NCBI GenBank assembly: GCA_030765045.1
Contig: CM060967.1
Coordinates: 25,871,784-25,935,783 of the forward strand
Origin: Tenodera sinensis
Taxonomy: Eukaryota > Arthropoda > Insecta > Mantodea > Mantidae
Direction: 5' to 3'
DNA length: 64,000 bases
Shown piece after piece: positions 1-12,964 of the stretch. The first letter of the stretch is position 1, and each line of letters opens with the position of its first letter. The notes below the pieces were generated by a model. That model made no database searches. It was not told where the DNA came from and worked only from the letters and a program-made list of their open reading frames with translations. The position numbers and the translations under genes are program-made.

Positions 1-129
1 CTATCTTTTTAAAATCCTGCTTTTCAACAGAAATGTGTTACTTCCTTTTATTTCATCTACTACTTATCTATAGTAGGTATATAGAGGAATCAGTATATTC
101 TATCAAAAACTTAGATATCAGAATTTCTC

Positions 130-295
130 TAGAAACATTTGTTTTGAGGTCACTGTAGAGCACCAGCCCTCTGCACAAAGGGGTTCCGGGTTCGACTCCC
201 GACTGAGTGGGTGAGAATTTTTCTTCCACTAGGATTATTCCCCTTCCTCCCTACAGTCTGGAAGTGAGAATGTGTGGGTGAATTTAATGTAACAA
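130..295 (+). mobile_element. SINE-D copy
   Basis: The B box GGGTTCGACTCC lies near 188-200. The body reads GAGAATTTTTCTTCCACTAG, ATTATTCCCCTTCCTCCC and a GTGAATTTAATGTAAC tail, parallel to the copy at 3465-3615 in opposite orientation. Confidence 0.6.
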
Positions 296-469
296 AAAAC
301 AAACAAAGTAACAATAACCCAAAGTTCTAAACCACCACTAAGCGGGTCAACACTATTGCTTTTGAGTAATTGTTCCAAGAGGTTAAAAACCGCCGATGAC
401 CTTCGATGTTTAAGACGGCATATAAGTGCAGCATTTAAAAAAAGTGTTAACATATCCTCTCTCTTTCTC

Positions 470-1209
470 TCTCTCTCTGTATGTGTGTGTGTGTGTGTGT
501 CTGTGTGTGTGCGCGCGCGCGTCTGTGAAGAGCATAACCCAAAAACGAAAAGGAGGTTAAAAACCAAAATTGGTATTTAAATTTAATAACTTTCAAGGAT
601 GCGACATTAAAACTTAAGAAAATTTCTCCACTCTTTATATGGAACATTTTTCGAAAATTCTGATTTTCTCAAAAATAGCTCTAGCATTTTGATTAAAATG
701 CCATTTGTATAAGATATATTTATACCAAATGAAATGTGTTTTCTGGCTATAGCCTATGTAGTCTTGTTTACTCTTGATAACTTTTGTATAACTGGTAAAC
801 CGTAAGAGAAAGACCAAATCTTAATATACAAAAAATATAGATCTGTTTTAAACACATAAGTTATGTCCAAAAGGCATTTGTTTGTGGATTGAACCATTTT
901 GGAGATATTCCTTGTTATTTATGTGAGTTTTACAATATTTAAACGTCCTTCAAGTCCCCTATCTCTTGGTCCTGCAAAAAGAAAGGAATTTCAAAGCCTT
1001 CATATAGCGAACAGCTTTAAAAGATTTGACTATCGCTCAAGGCCTACTTTATTCCAGTATTCCCCTTGCACCTACAAGAAAATTAGTAATACAGTAATTT
1101 CTGCAAATGTTTATCTCGACTAACGTGAAGAATATGGAGGAATAAGAGTTTGTAAGAATGGTTAGTACAAGAGTAGAGAAAGTCATATGAATGCAACACG
1201 TCAGATTTT
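470..1209 (+). mobile_element. XY repeat copy, truncated at the X side
   Basis: It matches the reference XY copy from the (TG)n tract (here CT/GT/GC repeats) through the core and the CTGGCTATAGCC block to the Y end (GTACAAGAGTAGAGAAAGTCAT). It is moderately diverged, with a local unmatched stretch around 940-1010. The X terminus is missing. Confidence 0.75.
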
Positions 1210-1799
1210 CTTTTATTAATACATACATCTTCAGAAAATGTTCGCACTAAACAAAATGTCTGCAGATATGTATTCTTTTGTTGTTTCCGCGGTAAGGTTA
1301 TGAAGAAAGCTTGGAACTCGAGTTATTTCGCAATAAAGAAGAACGTTTTTCCCGTCCGGTGCGGCCCGAAGTTAGGGTGGAAGCCGTCCGGGTAAAAAAT
1401 TAGTGGAGGCCATTAGTGAGAAGCGCCATTTGTCTGCAAATGTTCAGATTTCCTTCAGTAGATCGTGTTTCCAACGCCGCGCTTGCTATCTTACCACACA
1501 GACAATTTATTGCACTGCGTAATACAGACGTATAAATAACACATCGATCCAATTCTAGGTATGGGAGAGAACAATGGCAGGAAGAATTAGCAGACACTCT
1601 TATCTGCATCCCCATCAAAGAATTCAGGACCGAAACCTTATCATCTCTCATTTGCTACAGCACTCTCCATGGTGCACGAGTGGAGTACCTCTATGACTGG
1701 CAGGATTAAACCAGAACACCTGCACTCATCAATGGTAGTTACATGTACAGAGGAAATGAACGTCAGGCCTTGGTTTGTTCCTTACAGAACCCCACAGAT

Positions 1800-2265
1800 A
1801 CACAAGGCTAGGAGGGGGACTTAGTACCTCGATCACTGAAATATTTGTGTCTATGTCCTCTCAGGGCGTCCCCAGGGAGGAATGAGATGAGAGGATACGA
1901 AAGGTGGTCGGGCCTGAGGAGAGACGACAGCAGAGGGCAGGTCCCTAACGACTACAAATGTGAATTTGGCGGCTTGGGCACTTGTTCCCCTGAGGGCTCA
2001 CAAGTCTCCTTGGGGGCCCGAGGCTCAGAGACCTCTTCCAAACACGTTGAAACTCCGGCCGACACTTACAACCCTGAAACAGATTAAAGGTGAAGTGAAA
2101 TGGAGGGAGAGGAAATTCAGGGAATGTAATTATCCTTCCAGTATACACCTAGCGACCAGCGGAAACCCCCGAAAAACTCCATGGGTGAGGAAGTTCGACC
2201 ACTGAAATCGAACCCACGACCTCCCGAATGCGAGCCTCTCAAGTTACCGCAGAGGCATCCCGCTA
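1800..2265 (-). mobile_element. SINE-A copy (tRNA-derived, about 450 bp)
   Basis: The minus-strand head reads TGCCTCTGCGGTAACTTGAG, with a B-box region GTGGGTTCGATTTCAG, followed by the family body (CACCCATGG, TTTCGGGGGTTTCC, GTAGTCGTTAGGGACCTGC). The open frames across it are repeat-derived. Confidence 0.7.
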
Positions 2266-2296
2266 GATCTGATTTATAGTAATCAACAAGAATGTA

Positions 2297-2405
2297 AGGA
2301 GCCCCGGGGGTAGCATGTCTGGCTCACATGCAAGAGATCTTGATTTCGAATCTCTGTCGAGGTATTTCCCGGGAAATTTTGGCTAACCTAAGATTAAAGA
2401 GTTAG
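2297..2405 (+). mobile_element. tRNA-like SINE fragment
   Basis: An A-box-like GGGGGTAGCATGTCTGGCTC and a B-box-like TTTCGAATCTC lie about 35 bp apart, followed by GGTATTTCCCGGGAAATTTT. The body is short and the tail unclear. Confidence 0.45.
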
Positions 2406-2924
2406 AAAAGTATAATCGTTATGAACTTCGGGCTCATGCGAGTAACAATTTCATACATTTATTCAGCGTAATATTACTTGCCAGGTTAAGGTCATTAAAA
2501 TTAAAAAAAGAACAACAAGAAGAAAACATCCTCATGTTATAAAAATGTTCTTCAGTCTTCGCCGGTCTACATTGAAGTCCTAGCAGGAAGCGTCATCAGA
2601 TACAACTGCAACTACTCTTGTAGACGCTATCAATTCAGAACTCTACAAAACTGTTGACTTCATTCGAAATAATATCACTATTTTACTGTACAATACATAC
2701 CCTTTATTAGCACAGGGAGCGGTAATTTTACTTCAAGGTAGTATGTTTCCAGGTTGGTTAGTATCTCTAAGTAGGCGTGACGTAGAGTGCCCAGTCTCGT
2801 CATAACGAATGGTGTACCAAAACCGTGTTTCAATACTTTCTGTAAGGCTAATTACCTCACAATATCCAGTCCAGTGGGTCACGCATTGAGGTTAAAATTA
2901 AATTCTTTTGTTCTTTGACGACGC

Positions 2925-3125
2925 TGTCAATTGCCAGGATCACATCAGCGTCGCCGGTGTGCCGGAATTTTGTCCCGCAGGAGTTCTTTAACATGCCAGT
3001 AAATCTACTGACATGGAGCTGTCGTTTTTAAGCACACTTAAAAACCATCGGTCTGGGCCGGGTTTGAACCCGCGACCTTGGGATCGGTAGGCCAGCATCT
3101 AACCAACTGAGCCACCCAGAGCGAC
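2925..3125 (-). mobile_element. SINE-B copy (tRNA-derived)
   Basis: The minus-strand head has TCAGTTGGTTAGATGCTGG and the B box GGGTTCAAACC, then a body with AAAACGACAGCTCCATGTCA and GGCACACCGGCGACGCTGA. No target duplication was seen. Confidence 0.7.
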
Positions 3126-3464
3126 ACGCATTGAGGTGTGAAGCAAAACGGATAGTCTATACAACAAGCGTTGTTCATTTAGCGGTGCTGTTAAGATCAT
3201 GTAAAAAACAACAGATAGTAAACGTTATGATTGGTTCGTGGGAAAACTGCTAGATGAAAACTAATACACCAAGGTGGATATATACTAAGGTACCAATTAT
3301 CAGAATATCTGCACTTATGTCCCTAACAGCTATATGTCTATACTTCTTTGTTTAATTTATAAGCCGTCTACAGTCAATTCGGCGCTTTTCTTTTGAACAA
3401 TGGCTTATCACTTGTAAACTAACTCTAGGTTTGTTTACGTTGAGGTTTCTTTATAAACATTACA

Positions 3465-3615
3465 TTTACACTCTCACTCACACTTGCACAGTCAAGGAAG
3501 GCTGGGGAATAATGCTGGCCAAAGAAATTTTCCCATCCTCCAGAGGTGAATCGAATCCAGGACCTCTGGATTTGGAAGCTAGCATGCTAACCACAAGACC
3601 ATAGAGGCAGACTAT
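3465..3615 (-). mobile_element. SINE-D copy (short tRNA-derived)
   Basis: The minus-strand head reads GCCTCTATGGTCTTGTGGTT, with B box GGATTCGATTC and a body AAATTTCTTTGGCCAGCATT followed by ATTCCCCAGCCTTCC. The body matches the 130-290 copy. Confidence 0.65.
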
Positions 3616-4177
3616 AATATTAAGATATAGGTACCTATTACTACACCTAGCTAAACTATAAATAGAAATAAATTGTTGCGGATGCTGCAGACAAAAATGT
3701 TTGCGGAGAGAAGATCTCAACATTCCATTGTTGCGAACATTGTTGTTGATCAAATAAGGCACCGCGGCGGCACTCTAGCAGCCAAGGGTTTTTAGTTTCA
3801 CCCGCGCACCTAGCGCTCGTTCTTCACTTGAAGAGTGGGGATAAAAAGTGGTCCATCCGAAATGCAGGAGGCAGCATCACTGCGAAATGAGATCAGTGTA
3901 AGCGATAACTGTCGGCTTGCTACCTTACGGAAGGGAATCCTTTGTGATGAGCCGGTGATAGCATCAGATGGGTTCAGTCCGTAGGCAGAACTGCGCTACT
4001 CGCCCATATAAAACAAATGAATCATGATCCAACCCTTGGAAAGATTGCTAACGACTGTTTTCAGAGGTATATCTAACTTGTTGACACAAGGTGCTATTTA
4101 TTTGTGTGAAATAAAATTGTTGTAGCAACTGTTTACTTGAATCGATTAAAGCGCACGTGGAGGAAAGAAGAATAAAA

Positions 4178-5135
4178 CCAGATGTGTAACACTCACAGCA
4201 CTGTCTCTACCAATTACAATTTTACATAATCTCATTTATGTTGCAGTATTAGAAACAAATATGTATTAAATTCACGTAGCTCTATTCAAGATGATTTCTT
4301 CTTGTTCTTCTTCAGCCTTTTCTCTTAAGAGTTGGCCATACTCGACCTTCATAAGCCTCTTCCATTCCTAAGTTTGGCCGGCCCTCGTAGCCGTAGTCGC
4401 TGGAGCGTATGTCTTTGGCGCCCTCTGAGCAGAGGACGGTGGCTTCCAGTCCCGCCTCGGATATGGGTGTATAAATGTGGTGCGTAATAGCATAAATGAA
4501 AAAACAACCAAAATAAAAGGAATAAAAGCTATTTAAAAAATTAACTTTCCGTCTTCCATTGCTTTCTAGGTGTATTTTTTCAAGTTAGTTTTTCTCTTCC
4601 TCCTTTTCTTGTTCTTCTTCTTACCTCTAGCAGAAAGATCCGGTAACTTTTTGTATAAAAGCGCATCTCTCTACTTCCTATTAATCCAGATAAACACTTG
4701 CACAAAAGTTTTATTACAACTTTCGCTGTAGGGAGAAATACAATAGATAGAAATGACAGTCAAATCTTTTAAAAATAATCGTTAAGTGATGACTAGAATT
4801 TTACATTCCTTGCAAGGCCACAATGAAAACACGGATAACCACGTAGTATTTGACCTAACTCAAACCACCACTCAAAAATATCTCGGAAACGGGTAACATC
4901 ACAAAACATTGATACAAGTTGTGATACTTCAACGATATCTATTTATTTTTGGTGTAGTAAGTTTTTGTCTCTTATATTTTACGAATTATGCAAAATTCAT
5001 TCAGATAAAAGAGGTCTTGATAGGTTATGTCCAGAAAAATCAAGACATACTTCTTCTTTGCTCTGTAAATATCTCAAACATAATCAAAAAGTTAATTAAC
5101 ATTTTTCTATGTAAAGAAATTAAAAGCTGGCAGAA
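4178..5135 (-). mobile_element. Old, diverged XY repeat copy, interrupted
   Basis: The Y end (GATGTGTAACACTCACAGCAC) and scattered core blocks (AATCTTTTAAA, ATATCTCGGAAA, GAATTATGCAAAA, GTCCAGAAAAATCAAGA) keep the family order on the minus strand. About 340 bp of foreign sequence, including a tRNA-like SINE at 4383-4480, interrupts it. The 108-codon frame at 4909-5235 lies mostly inside this repeat and is not considered a gene. Confidence 0.55.
4383..4480 (+). mobile_element. SINE-D-like fragment inside an old XY copy
   Basis: CCTCGTAGCCGTAGTCGC and GCTTCCAGTCCCGCCTC resemble the tRNA-like head at 50700. The tail ATGGGTGTATAAATGTGG follows. Confidence 0.45.
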
Positions 5136-5159
5136 GATTAAATTAAAATATTACCATCA

Positions 5160-6740
5160 GTTTTTGTTATGTATCTTTTGGTGTCAAATTGCAGAGAATA
5201 AACGAAAGCACTTCTATCATTTCGTCAAAACGTGAAAGCCTTTTTTTATGAAAAATGCCTTGCAAATCACTTCACCAATCTCTGACTTAGTTATTTTTCA
5301 AGTGCAACCAGAATTTGCTTATTTTTTCCATTTCAACTAGATAATTTATCACTGAGTTTTATTAGTTTATAAACTTTCATATAAAATGATAAAATAAAAG
5401 CGTTATAAATATATTTTGTACAGTGAAAATCAAATCACGTTTTAAATTGCTTGTTCACCTACGGCTGAGAACGAACTCCTGACATTGGAATGATGTAACA
5501 CTCGGGAACATACTGAAATCGGAGTATGTGGTGAATTTGCATAGATTAACAGAACGCTGACGCCTCACAACACAATATTTAAGCTGATGAAACTGAGGTC
5601 ACAGGAGCAGCCTAGCACGATACCCTATACAGTACGTCTCCACGCCGATCGTGGTCACGGTGTACCTGAGAAGCAGTTCACAATCAGGTATGTAATAAGC
5701 AGAGGTACTGGGCTTGGGCCTTTAGAATAGAATAATGGACTCAAGGCATGGTCAGGAACTGTATCTGGAGTTTTCTCATGGTCACCAGAACTGCACCCCC
5801 TTCCCTCTAGGCGATTACTCTATCTCTAAGTTACGTCCCCCGTGTAGCATCCGGTATTTCCCAATGTTATAATATTTATGAGACTACAGATTTAATCAGT
5901 CTAGAACACCAGCACTGTTAGTTGACCGATGTAAATTCATTCACTTCTTCTTTTGAACTGTAGGTAAATGGATATAGTAATTAAAAGTTCTATATCCTCA
6001 AAATGAGAACGTTGGTCCATAAAGGATAAAAACGCACAAGGTTAACATGGCGTTGCTTCTATCTTACATTTCTATTGTCTCTTAAGAGGAAATTCGCAGG
6101 TTTTGCCAGCGTTTCACTGCCACTGGAAGGCCACAATCAATAAATATATCAATAATTGTAAGATGACACTGCCAAAAACATATAGGTATCGCGTATAGCT
6201 AAATATTAAAAGGAAACTGAAATAATGAATCATCAATTTTTGCTACTAAAACATTTAATGCTTTGGACATCCTAATTTTTATTACTGTTCCAAAAAAACT
6301 CGTAATCGTTGCGAATAGCAAGGACTATTTTAATTATATTTAGTAATAAATCTTCATCGTAAACACATAAATGTTTAATTCATGAATACATGGCGACGGT
6401 CCATACTACGCGCTGTTGTTGATTTATAAGTCCATTTATTCACGAACAAAAATTTACTGCAATGTTTTCTAACCGAATTAAATATGCACCGAATTTTCTC
6501 GCATTCTGCCGCGTAGAATTTACGTGTACGCTCCAATAGCAAGGCTACAGGTTTTGGAAAACAGGGAAGTCAACATTACTGCATTATTTTAAAATATTTA
6601 ATCGCTAAAATTACTTATCTACGCATAAAATAGGTAATATTTCTCGTTTTAACTCGAATAGTCGTCCTCAAGTAATTACTTCAGTTATATAACATACGCT
6701 ATCTAAGTTCCGTTTCCATTTATGCACTTTCTTTTACTTT
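5160..6740. other. No recognised feature
   Basis: AT-rich sequence, especially 6100-6700, with only short chance frames and no repeat shared with the rest of the window. Confidence 0.6.
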
Positions 6741-7060
6741 TTACTTTCTCTACTACGTTTAGTAAAGTAAGGGAACTATTATATTCCACTCAAAAATTCG
6801 ATGTCGAGATTTCAGCGGAAATATTTTGAGGCCCCCTGAATCAAAAAAAGCATTTTTAGAAAAAAGTCCGTGTTGTGTGTCAGTCAGTCTGTCTGTGGGC
6901 AGCATAACTCAAAAACGAAAAGTCGATACGAAAATTTGAAGAAAATTGCTCCACCTTAAACTACCCTTTATATGGAAAATTTTTCGAAAATGACTAACGA
7001 TTTTGATTAAAATGTCATATGAGATATTTTTATGACAAATGAAATGAATATATTGAATAC
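6741..7060 (+). mobile_element. XY repeat copy, X half only
   Basis: It starts with the X terminus TTACTTTCTCTACTACGTTT, continues through the GATGTCGAGATTTC block and the AGCATAACTCAAAAACGAAA block, and stops in the core near GACAAATGAAATG. The Y half is absent. Confidence 0.75.
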
Positions 7061-7061
7061 C

Positions 7062-10000
7062 ATTGGTAACAAATAATGACTTTTGATTTGGGAGCCACCG
7101 TGTTTTGTGTTCAATCTCCTGTAAGCAACACGTCCATAATACTTTCCAGTAATTTCTGGTGAAAAATTTATGGCAACATAATATTAGTACATGAATAATT
7201 TTTATTTGATTACTCCCTTACAGGGTGTAAAAGTGCACCAAATCGAGCTTCAGTGACTCATTTAGTGGTTCTGGCGGTGTGACTGTGCTGTAAAGAGTTA
7301 TTAATGACTCCAAAATTATGAAAAATACAATAAAATTATAGATTTTTTTTTCTCAGTCTGCTGTAGCTTTATTCCAGCAAGATATATGCTCTTGTGCAGG
7401 AATAAATTGTGCTCTTTGCAACAAGTATGTATTTCCCATAATTAACAAGAATGTTTCTGCATGTTCCCTAACCTCAATCTGCCCTTTAGGCTTTTTATTC
7501 CCAAGAATGTTCTTAGTGGTCAGCAGTTTTCAAGTTGTTTACCTGTAGTTCAGCTATTTATCAACAAGATTCATTTGCAACAACGTCTGTCGTGAAAAAT
7601 ATGTGGACTGTGTTGGAAAATAAGACAGGTTTAAACATTTCCCTAGTTTCTAAAACCGTACGTGATTTAGGAGCTTGAGTATTTAACTGTTAATGAAGAA
7701 GAGAGTACGGTGTACAGAGAACATGTTGCAGAACTGGATGGAGTGGCTAATTAGGGTATTGCATTTGTTTAATGGTAGACACTCTTGTAACTGCATCACT
7801 GGGCTATGCATTTATTTAGTGATAATTTGCAGCAATTTCCAGGAGCTATTTTTGCAATACTTATAAAATATCCTAAAACAAGCTAGAGGACTAGAATTGG
7901 ATGGGGCTACAAACTAAAGAAGTTAAAACCTTTACGACTGAAGTGTGAAATTTGGTATTTATGGACTTTATCACTTTGAACTATTGTAACAAAACCACAA
8001 GAAGTCCAGTTCAGCTACTTTTCTCAGTTTATTTTCTTCTGAAACTTTTGTACGAAAAGACTTCCAATGGATTTAACACAATCTACAGACTTCTCGTAGC
8101 CTTGACTCAGTCCTTTCACTGTCTTTCTTCGCTTTCTCTGTCTCTCATACACTAACTCCGAGAGGACAATCACTCAACATCCAGTACTTCTTCACTTCGA
8201 CGCGACAGATCTTTCACAGCGGTCTCGCACTCACTGTCATTCTGACTGACTCAAAAAACTGCCTGTCTTCAGGTGCTCCTCAAGCCTTTACAACGGAGAT
8301 GACGTAACCAGATCTTTCTTGAACGTCTACAAACAAATGTTTTTATTATTTATTTGTTTGTTTATTTATCTATTTATTTATTATTTTTTATTTGATTCAT
8401 GGTCGAACAGAATAATTTCCCTACTTACTATAGGTACCTAATAGTGAAAGTAAACATTATTGCTGTATCAACTTTAACACTAGACCACGAAAAGGCCAAG
8501 ATCAAAGTGAGTGGAAGAAGGGTATTAATCCTTGGACATCCCCATTGCGTGGCCAACTTGCCCGGTAAGTGTGTTAGTAAGTAGGCCTTCTAGAATTTGC
8601 TCCGGTGTTGTAGGTTTCATTATTTTTGTTGATATTATTCTTCATATGAAATTTGTATTAGAAAGAATCCGCTTGGAAACAAAGCTGAAAAAGCCGGCGA
8701 TGGTTATCAGTAGCATTCCTATTGCGCTTGCGCATTTGTCACTTGCCGCCTAGCATAGATGACAAGGGCGAAACCGCCTCTAAGATGACGTAGTTGATAA
8801 CATCTTGCGTACTGGCCGTTCTGCCACCCTTTCCAAATAACTTCCCGTCCGCCTTACGAAAATCACGACTTTCAAGAATGCTGACTTGCCTTCCATCGCA
8901 TTCTCTGATCTTGAAACTTGATGGAATAAGGCTTTAAAATGCAAGCAGCTAGCCACTGTTTAAACTCCAACCTTGTAGTATTTAAAACGCAAAATGTGAC
9001 CCTGGGGATTCTAGTGATCCTTATCTGGAACAAGTGAAAGGCTTTGGGCTCATTTCAAAAACACCTACTTTCGCTTGTGGTCTCTGCAATTTGATGATGA
9101 TTTTTAGGGAGCGAATCTTCATACAGGGAACGAAAGGTTGCGGAATTTGGACTTTAGGAAGTGGGAGGGGTCAGTCTGTCACACGATTACTACACAGAAG
9201 AGATTAGGTACCTCGAGGCGCAAAAGCTGTAGATAAAGTTGTATAACTTAAATTCAATACTGTTCCCATTTACAGCAAAATATTCATCCTAAACTTTCGT
9301 ACAAGTTGAGCAATACGTGAATATTTCATTTTCGCGTGTGAGGAATTTTACTGTGTGGGACTAGTAAACACGTTTGAGAGACAATATGGATTATAGGCAG
9401 TATGTTTTGTGCTGTCGCTGTCATGGCAAAAGCTAGAAGCTAATTTCAATGTAAATAAAATAAAATTATTAGTTAAAAGGCTAATATAGATAACTGTACC
9501 AAATAAGAGGCAAAAGGTATGAAACTTCAGTATCTAAAATTCTAAATCCTTAGGTTCATGTTTATCATTGCTGAAAACTTCAAAATTCGTTCGACTGCTT
9601 GTTTATGACGTCTGCAAGTCTGACAGTCAGTTACAGAGAGTCTAGAAAGTGCGCTAGGGAAACACACTCTAGTAGCACGTGATGGACCAACAAAAGTTTG
9701 TTGCAGAGAGGACAAGAGTAACAGGAGTTCCCTTAACATGCGTAAAATTACAGTGGCCAATGTGTAGCCGAGCCGAGATACGCGAGAGGAAGTTACCTAG
9801 TTTACCGGAAGTTCTTTCACTGCTCTAAGCTTATTTCCGCGGAGGGCTGACCACTCTTCGTGCCAGCGCGACAGCATCGCTCTCCGCATTTTCTGAAGTC
9901 CTGGAAGGGCATAGGTATAACATTTTTCATAGGTTGAGGTGCTAAGTCCCCCCCCCCTCCCCCACACCCTCTCCCTCCGAACCTTGTCATAAATTCGTTT

Positions 10001-11030
10001 GCTTACCTACATAAACCGGCGAATTAAATTAGCACGATATTATACCCTCCATTGTACATCTTACATGTTATCTATATATTATGTATTCTATTATGGGAAC
10101 AAATTATACCATGGCAAGATATGTGATTGTTGTACGATACTGCATAACGTAAACAAACGCTACTGCAAACCCTATTGTTACTATCGACTGCCGATAGAAC
10201 ACTTGCTTTCCAGGTCGGAATCTGCAAACATTCTGGCTGTCCCTTAGTTCGAGCTCCAGCCAGTTCCATGTCACGTGATGGTGCGTAACTACAGATGTCC
10301 CCAACCACAACACATACCATAAAAAAGGAACAACGCGACACGCTGTGCGAAAGACATTATAAATGGGACAGTGTCCAAGGACCCGGAAACAAACTTGATA
10401 TGCAAATGTTGTTGAGTAACCCTGAGGAGGTCGTGTAGCAGGTTCTGGTCATAGTAAGGTGTCACGGCTAGGGGTCATCACCTGGTGGCATCGCCAGATT
10501 TATGGTGGTCGCTGACCCCGCCGTGTTGTACACAGATGACCAGTGTTTTATGGAGCCTGGCTATTGGGCCAGCGTGTGGCGCAGAATGAAGCACCTCGTA
10601 TATCGTCTTCTGGCCAAGGATCCATACACCACAGGCAAAGAAATGCGATACATTCTGCTTTGAATACATAAGCATGGATACGCGGGGGGTCTTCGGAGTT
10701 GTGTTTGCGGAAGTTTAACATACAATCGTAAACTTACAAATTCGCGGTAGGAAAGCGTATTTATGTGAATCCTATTACAGCTAGAAAAGAAAATACCTAT
10801 ATGAAATAAAATAGCTACAGATAAATTAGCAAAACGTTTTTTTCAAAACGTAAACAACTGTGAATAAATCTCCCTGTATGACGTCAACTAGAAACAATGA
10901 AACTAAAATTAACAGGTGGGAATAAGTGCCTGAATATTGTTTAATGAAAATGTTATGGTTTTTGATTGCATTCTCACTGAGACCAAACTACAAATGCCAG
11001 AGGAAGGTGCATTATGCAGTGGAAAACCAA
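7062..11030. other. No recognised gene; low-complexity patches
   Basis: It contains a TTTA/TTTG-rich tract at 8341-8395 and a C-rich patch at 9948-9980. A GC-richer patch at 10380-10700 may be an unidentified repeat, but has no second copy here. Confidence 0.55.
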
Positions 11031-11440
11031 GCGAGGTGGCGCCCTGACAAGTGTGCGACTCGCATTCGAGGAGACCCAGGTTCGATTCTCGGCGACCGCG
11101 CAATCTGGCTTGGGTTTTTCTGTGGTTTTCCCAGTCACTTAAGCGAATGCATTATTTTATACCACGGTTTCCTTTCCATCATTTCCTGTCATTCCATTTC
11201 CTCATCATCTTTCAGGCGAGTGGTGTTCTCGGCGCTAGGTGGTGTTTGGGAGGCCGCTGTCCTCCATCTGGGGGGGGGGGGGGGGGGAGTACGCTTATAC
11301 GGACCTGCGGTGTTGTGGCCGCTCGGTGGGGTTTAGCGCCAGGATGAACAGATCTCAGCAATTGTTAGGGACTTCCGTGCATCTTTGTGGCCCTGTGTGG
11401 CAACTACACTTCATCCCTACCTCCTGCGGTGTGTTAGTCA
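11031..11440 (+). mobile_element. SINE-A copy with an 18-G tract
   Basis: The head is GCGAGGTGGCGCCCTGAC, the B box GGTTCGATTCTC is at 11079, then GCTTGGGTTTTTCTGTGG and TTCCCAGTCACTTAAGCG. A G18 run at 11270-11287 interrupts the 3' half, which resumes with AATTGTTAGGGACTTCCG. The 136-, 98- and 115-codon frames here are repeat-derived. Confidence 0.7.
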
Positions 11441-12249
11441 CAATAGAGCTGCACAGGTCGTGGTGCGCGAGGTGTCCCCCTTCGTGTATACCCTTAACCT
11501 TATGCAGTGAAGAAACGAATCATTACACAGCGGTAAAGAACAACAAAAACGCAGCCCTATGCTTAAACTTCTTGGTTCTGGTTTAACTTTCAAATACGAA
11601 TGCATTATTTTTTTGAAATTGCGTTTATTTGGACACGGATCTATTGTATTTTTTTCGCGTTATACAATACCAACATGTTTTTACCGCTATCTACGATTAA
11701 ATACCGTCAACTTAATAATTTAAAGGAGGACCGCACTTCATATATCCATTTGTAGGCAATACAAAACTATTTGTTAAAGAACTTTATTATCGGAACTAAA
11801 TAAAAAAACTGAGAAAAAGATCGCAAGAAATGTGTTTACTGGACATACAAGCATTTCCTTCCTTAAGCCTATAACCACACCTATACAATAATGTGCTTTT
11901 TTATTGATGCCTTCGTTACCACACATCGGTCATGTGGTTTTAGCGCTTGTGGTAACCCAGAGCTAAAGCTATCTATTCACACTTCCCATAGCTACCGAGG
12001 GTAAGTATAGAATAATAATTAAGGAAAACTTCCTGTCACAGGCCTTAATTAGGAAACCACTACGTCGCAGAAGTAGCTTCAATCTCGTTTGGCGAAAAGG
12101 GTCTATTTTAGTCGTATATCAAACGCAATTTGAAAAATGTATATTTTAATCGTATATCAAACTACAAAATTATTGTTCTTAATTCAATGTGTCTTCTGAA
12201 CATGGAACTACTAGTGTGCTGGTTATTAGTAAAACAAATTAGCAATTAA

Positions 12250-12960
12250 ATTGAGTTTGTTTTGAACTGCATGTGTTACTGGTTTAAAGCTAAGAAATTA
12301 TCTGTAAACCTAGATAAAACAAAAGTTGTTAAATTTATAACTCATCAAATTTCACATACACTGATTGAAATTGGGATTAACGACATATTATTAGAACAAT
12401 TAGACATCAAATTTCTGAGCTTTCAAGTAGACAAATATTTAGACTGGATAGGTCACACTAAGCATGTCTTACCCAAGCTATTATGGCAAATATAGAGAGT
12501 AAAGAATATTCCTCATACAAAAGAAGGTTATAAGAATTATTTGCAAAACCTATAGTAGATGCCATGCGAAGATCTGTTTAGAAGGCTGAAAATATTAACC
12601 TTACCCTGCATGTATATATTCTCGATCCTAAAATTCTTTATATGCAATCGAGTGAGTGAGTGAGTGGTTAGGGTTTAAGGGCCCGTCGACAGCTAGGTCA
12701 TTAGAGCCCCTATATGCAATCGATCCCCATTCATAACGAACAATGAAATTGATGAGATAAACACTAGACAAAAAGGCAACATCCATCAACCCAGTAAAAA
12801 ACTTTCTTGCTTCTAGAAACCATAAGCATATTTAATGCTCTTCCTAATGATCTTAAGGAAAAGTTGACAATTTCAATGCTTTTAAAATTGCTGCTATGAA
12901 GTATCTATGCTCAAAATCATTTTATTCTGTACAAGATTATCTGAACGACAAATTATCCTG
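12250..12960 (+). pseudogene. Non-LTR retrotransposon (LINE) fragment: end of reverse transcriptase and C-terminal region
   Basis: The frame from 12262 reads WFKAKKLSVNLDKTKVVKF, matching the jockey/CR1-like segment 'W...N.L.lN..KT...F', then KFLSFQVDKYLDWIGHTKHV, which corresponds to 'KFLG..id..L.W..H'. After the 12652-12710 insertion, frames with INTRQKGNIHQP, FNALPNDLKEKL and CSKSFYSVQDYLND match the usual C-terminal tail of these elements. Frameshifts and stops show it is dead. The 5' part (endonuclease and most of the RT) is absent, as in typical 5'-truncated LINEs. Confidence 0.75.
12652..12710 (-). mobile_element. Tiny (59-bp) target-duplicating mobile unit, copy 1
   Basis: On the minus strand the unit starts GGGGCTCTAATGACCTAGCT and ends in an (ACTC)n tail. 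It is flanked by a perfect 13-bp direct repeat, TATATGCAATCGA (12639-12651 and 12711-12723), and interrupts LINE-derived sequence. A second copy at 34527 is identical over the full 59 nt. The head, the short repetitive tail and the target duplications resemble a SINE mobilised by a LINE, but no tRNA-type B box is visible and the unit is extraordinarily short. Confidence 0.8.
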
Positions 12961-12964
12961 ATAA

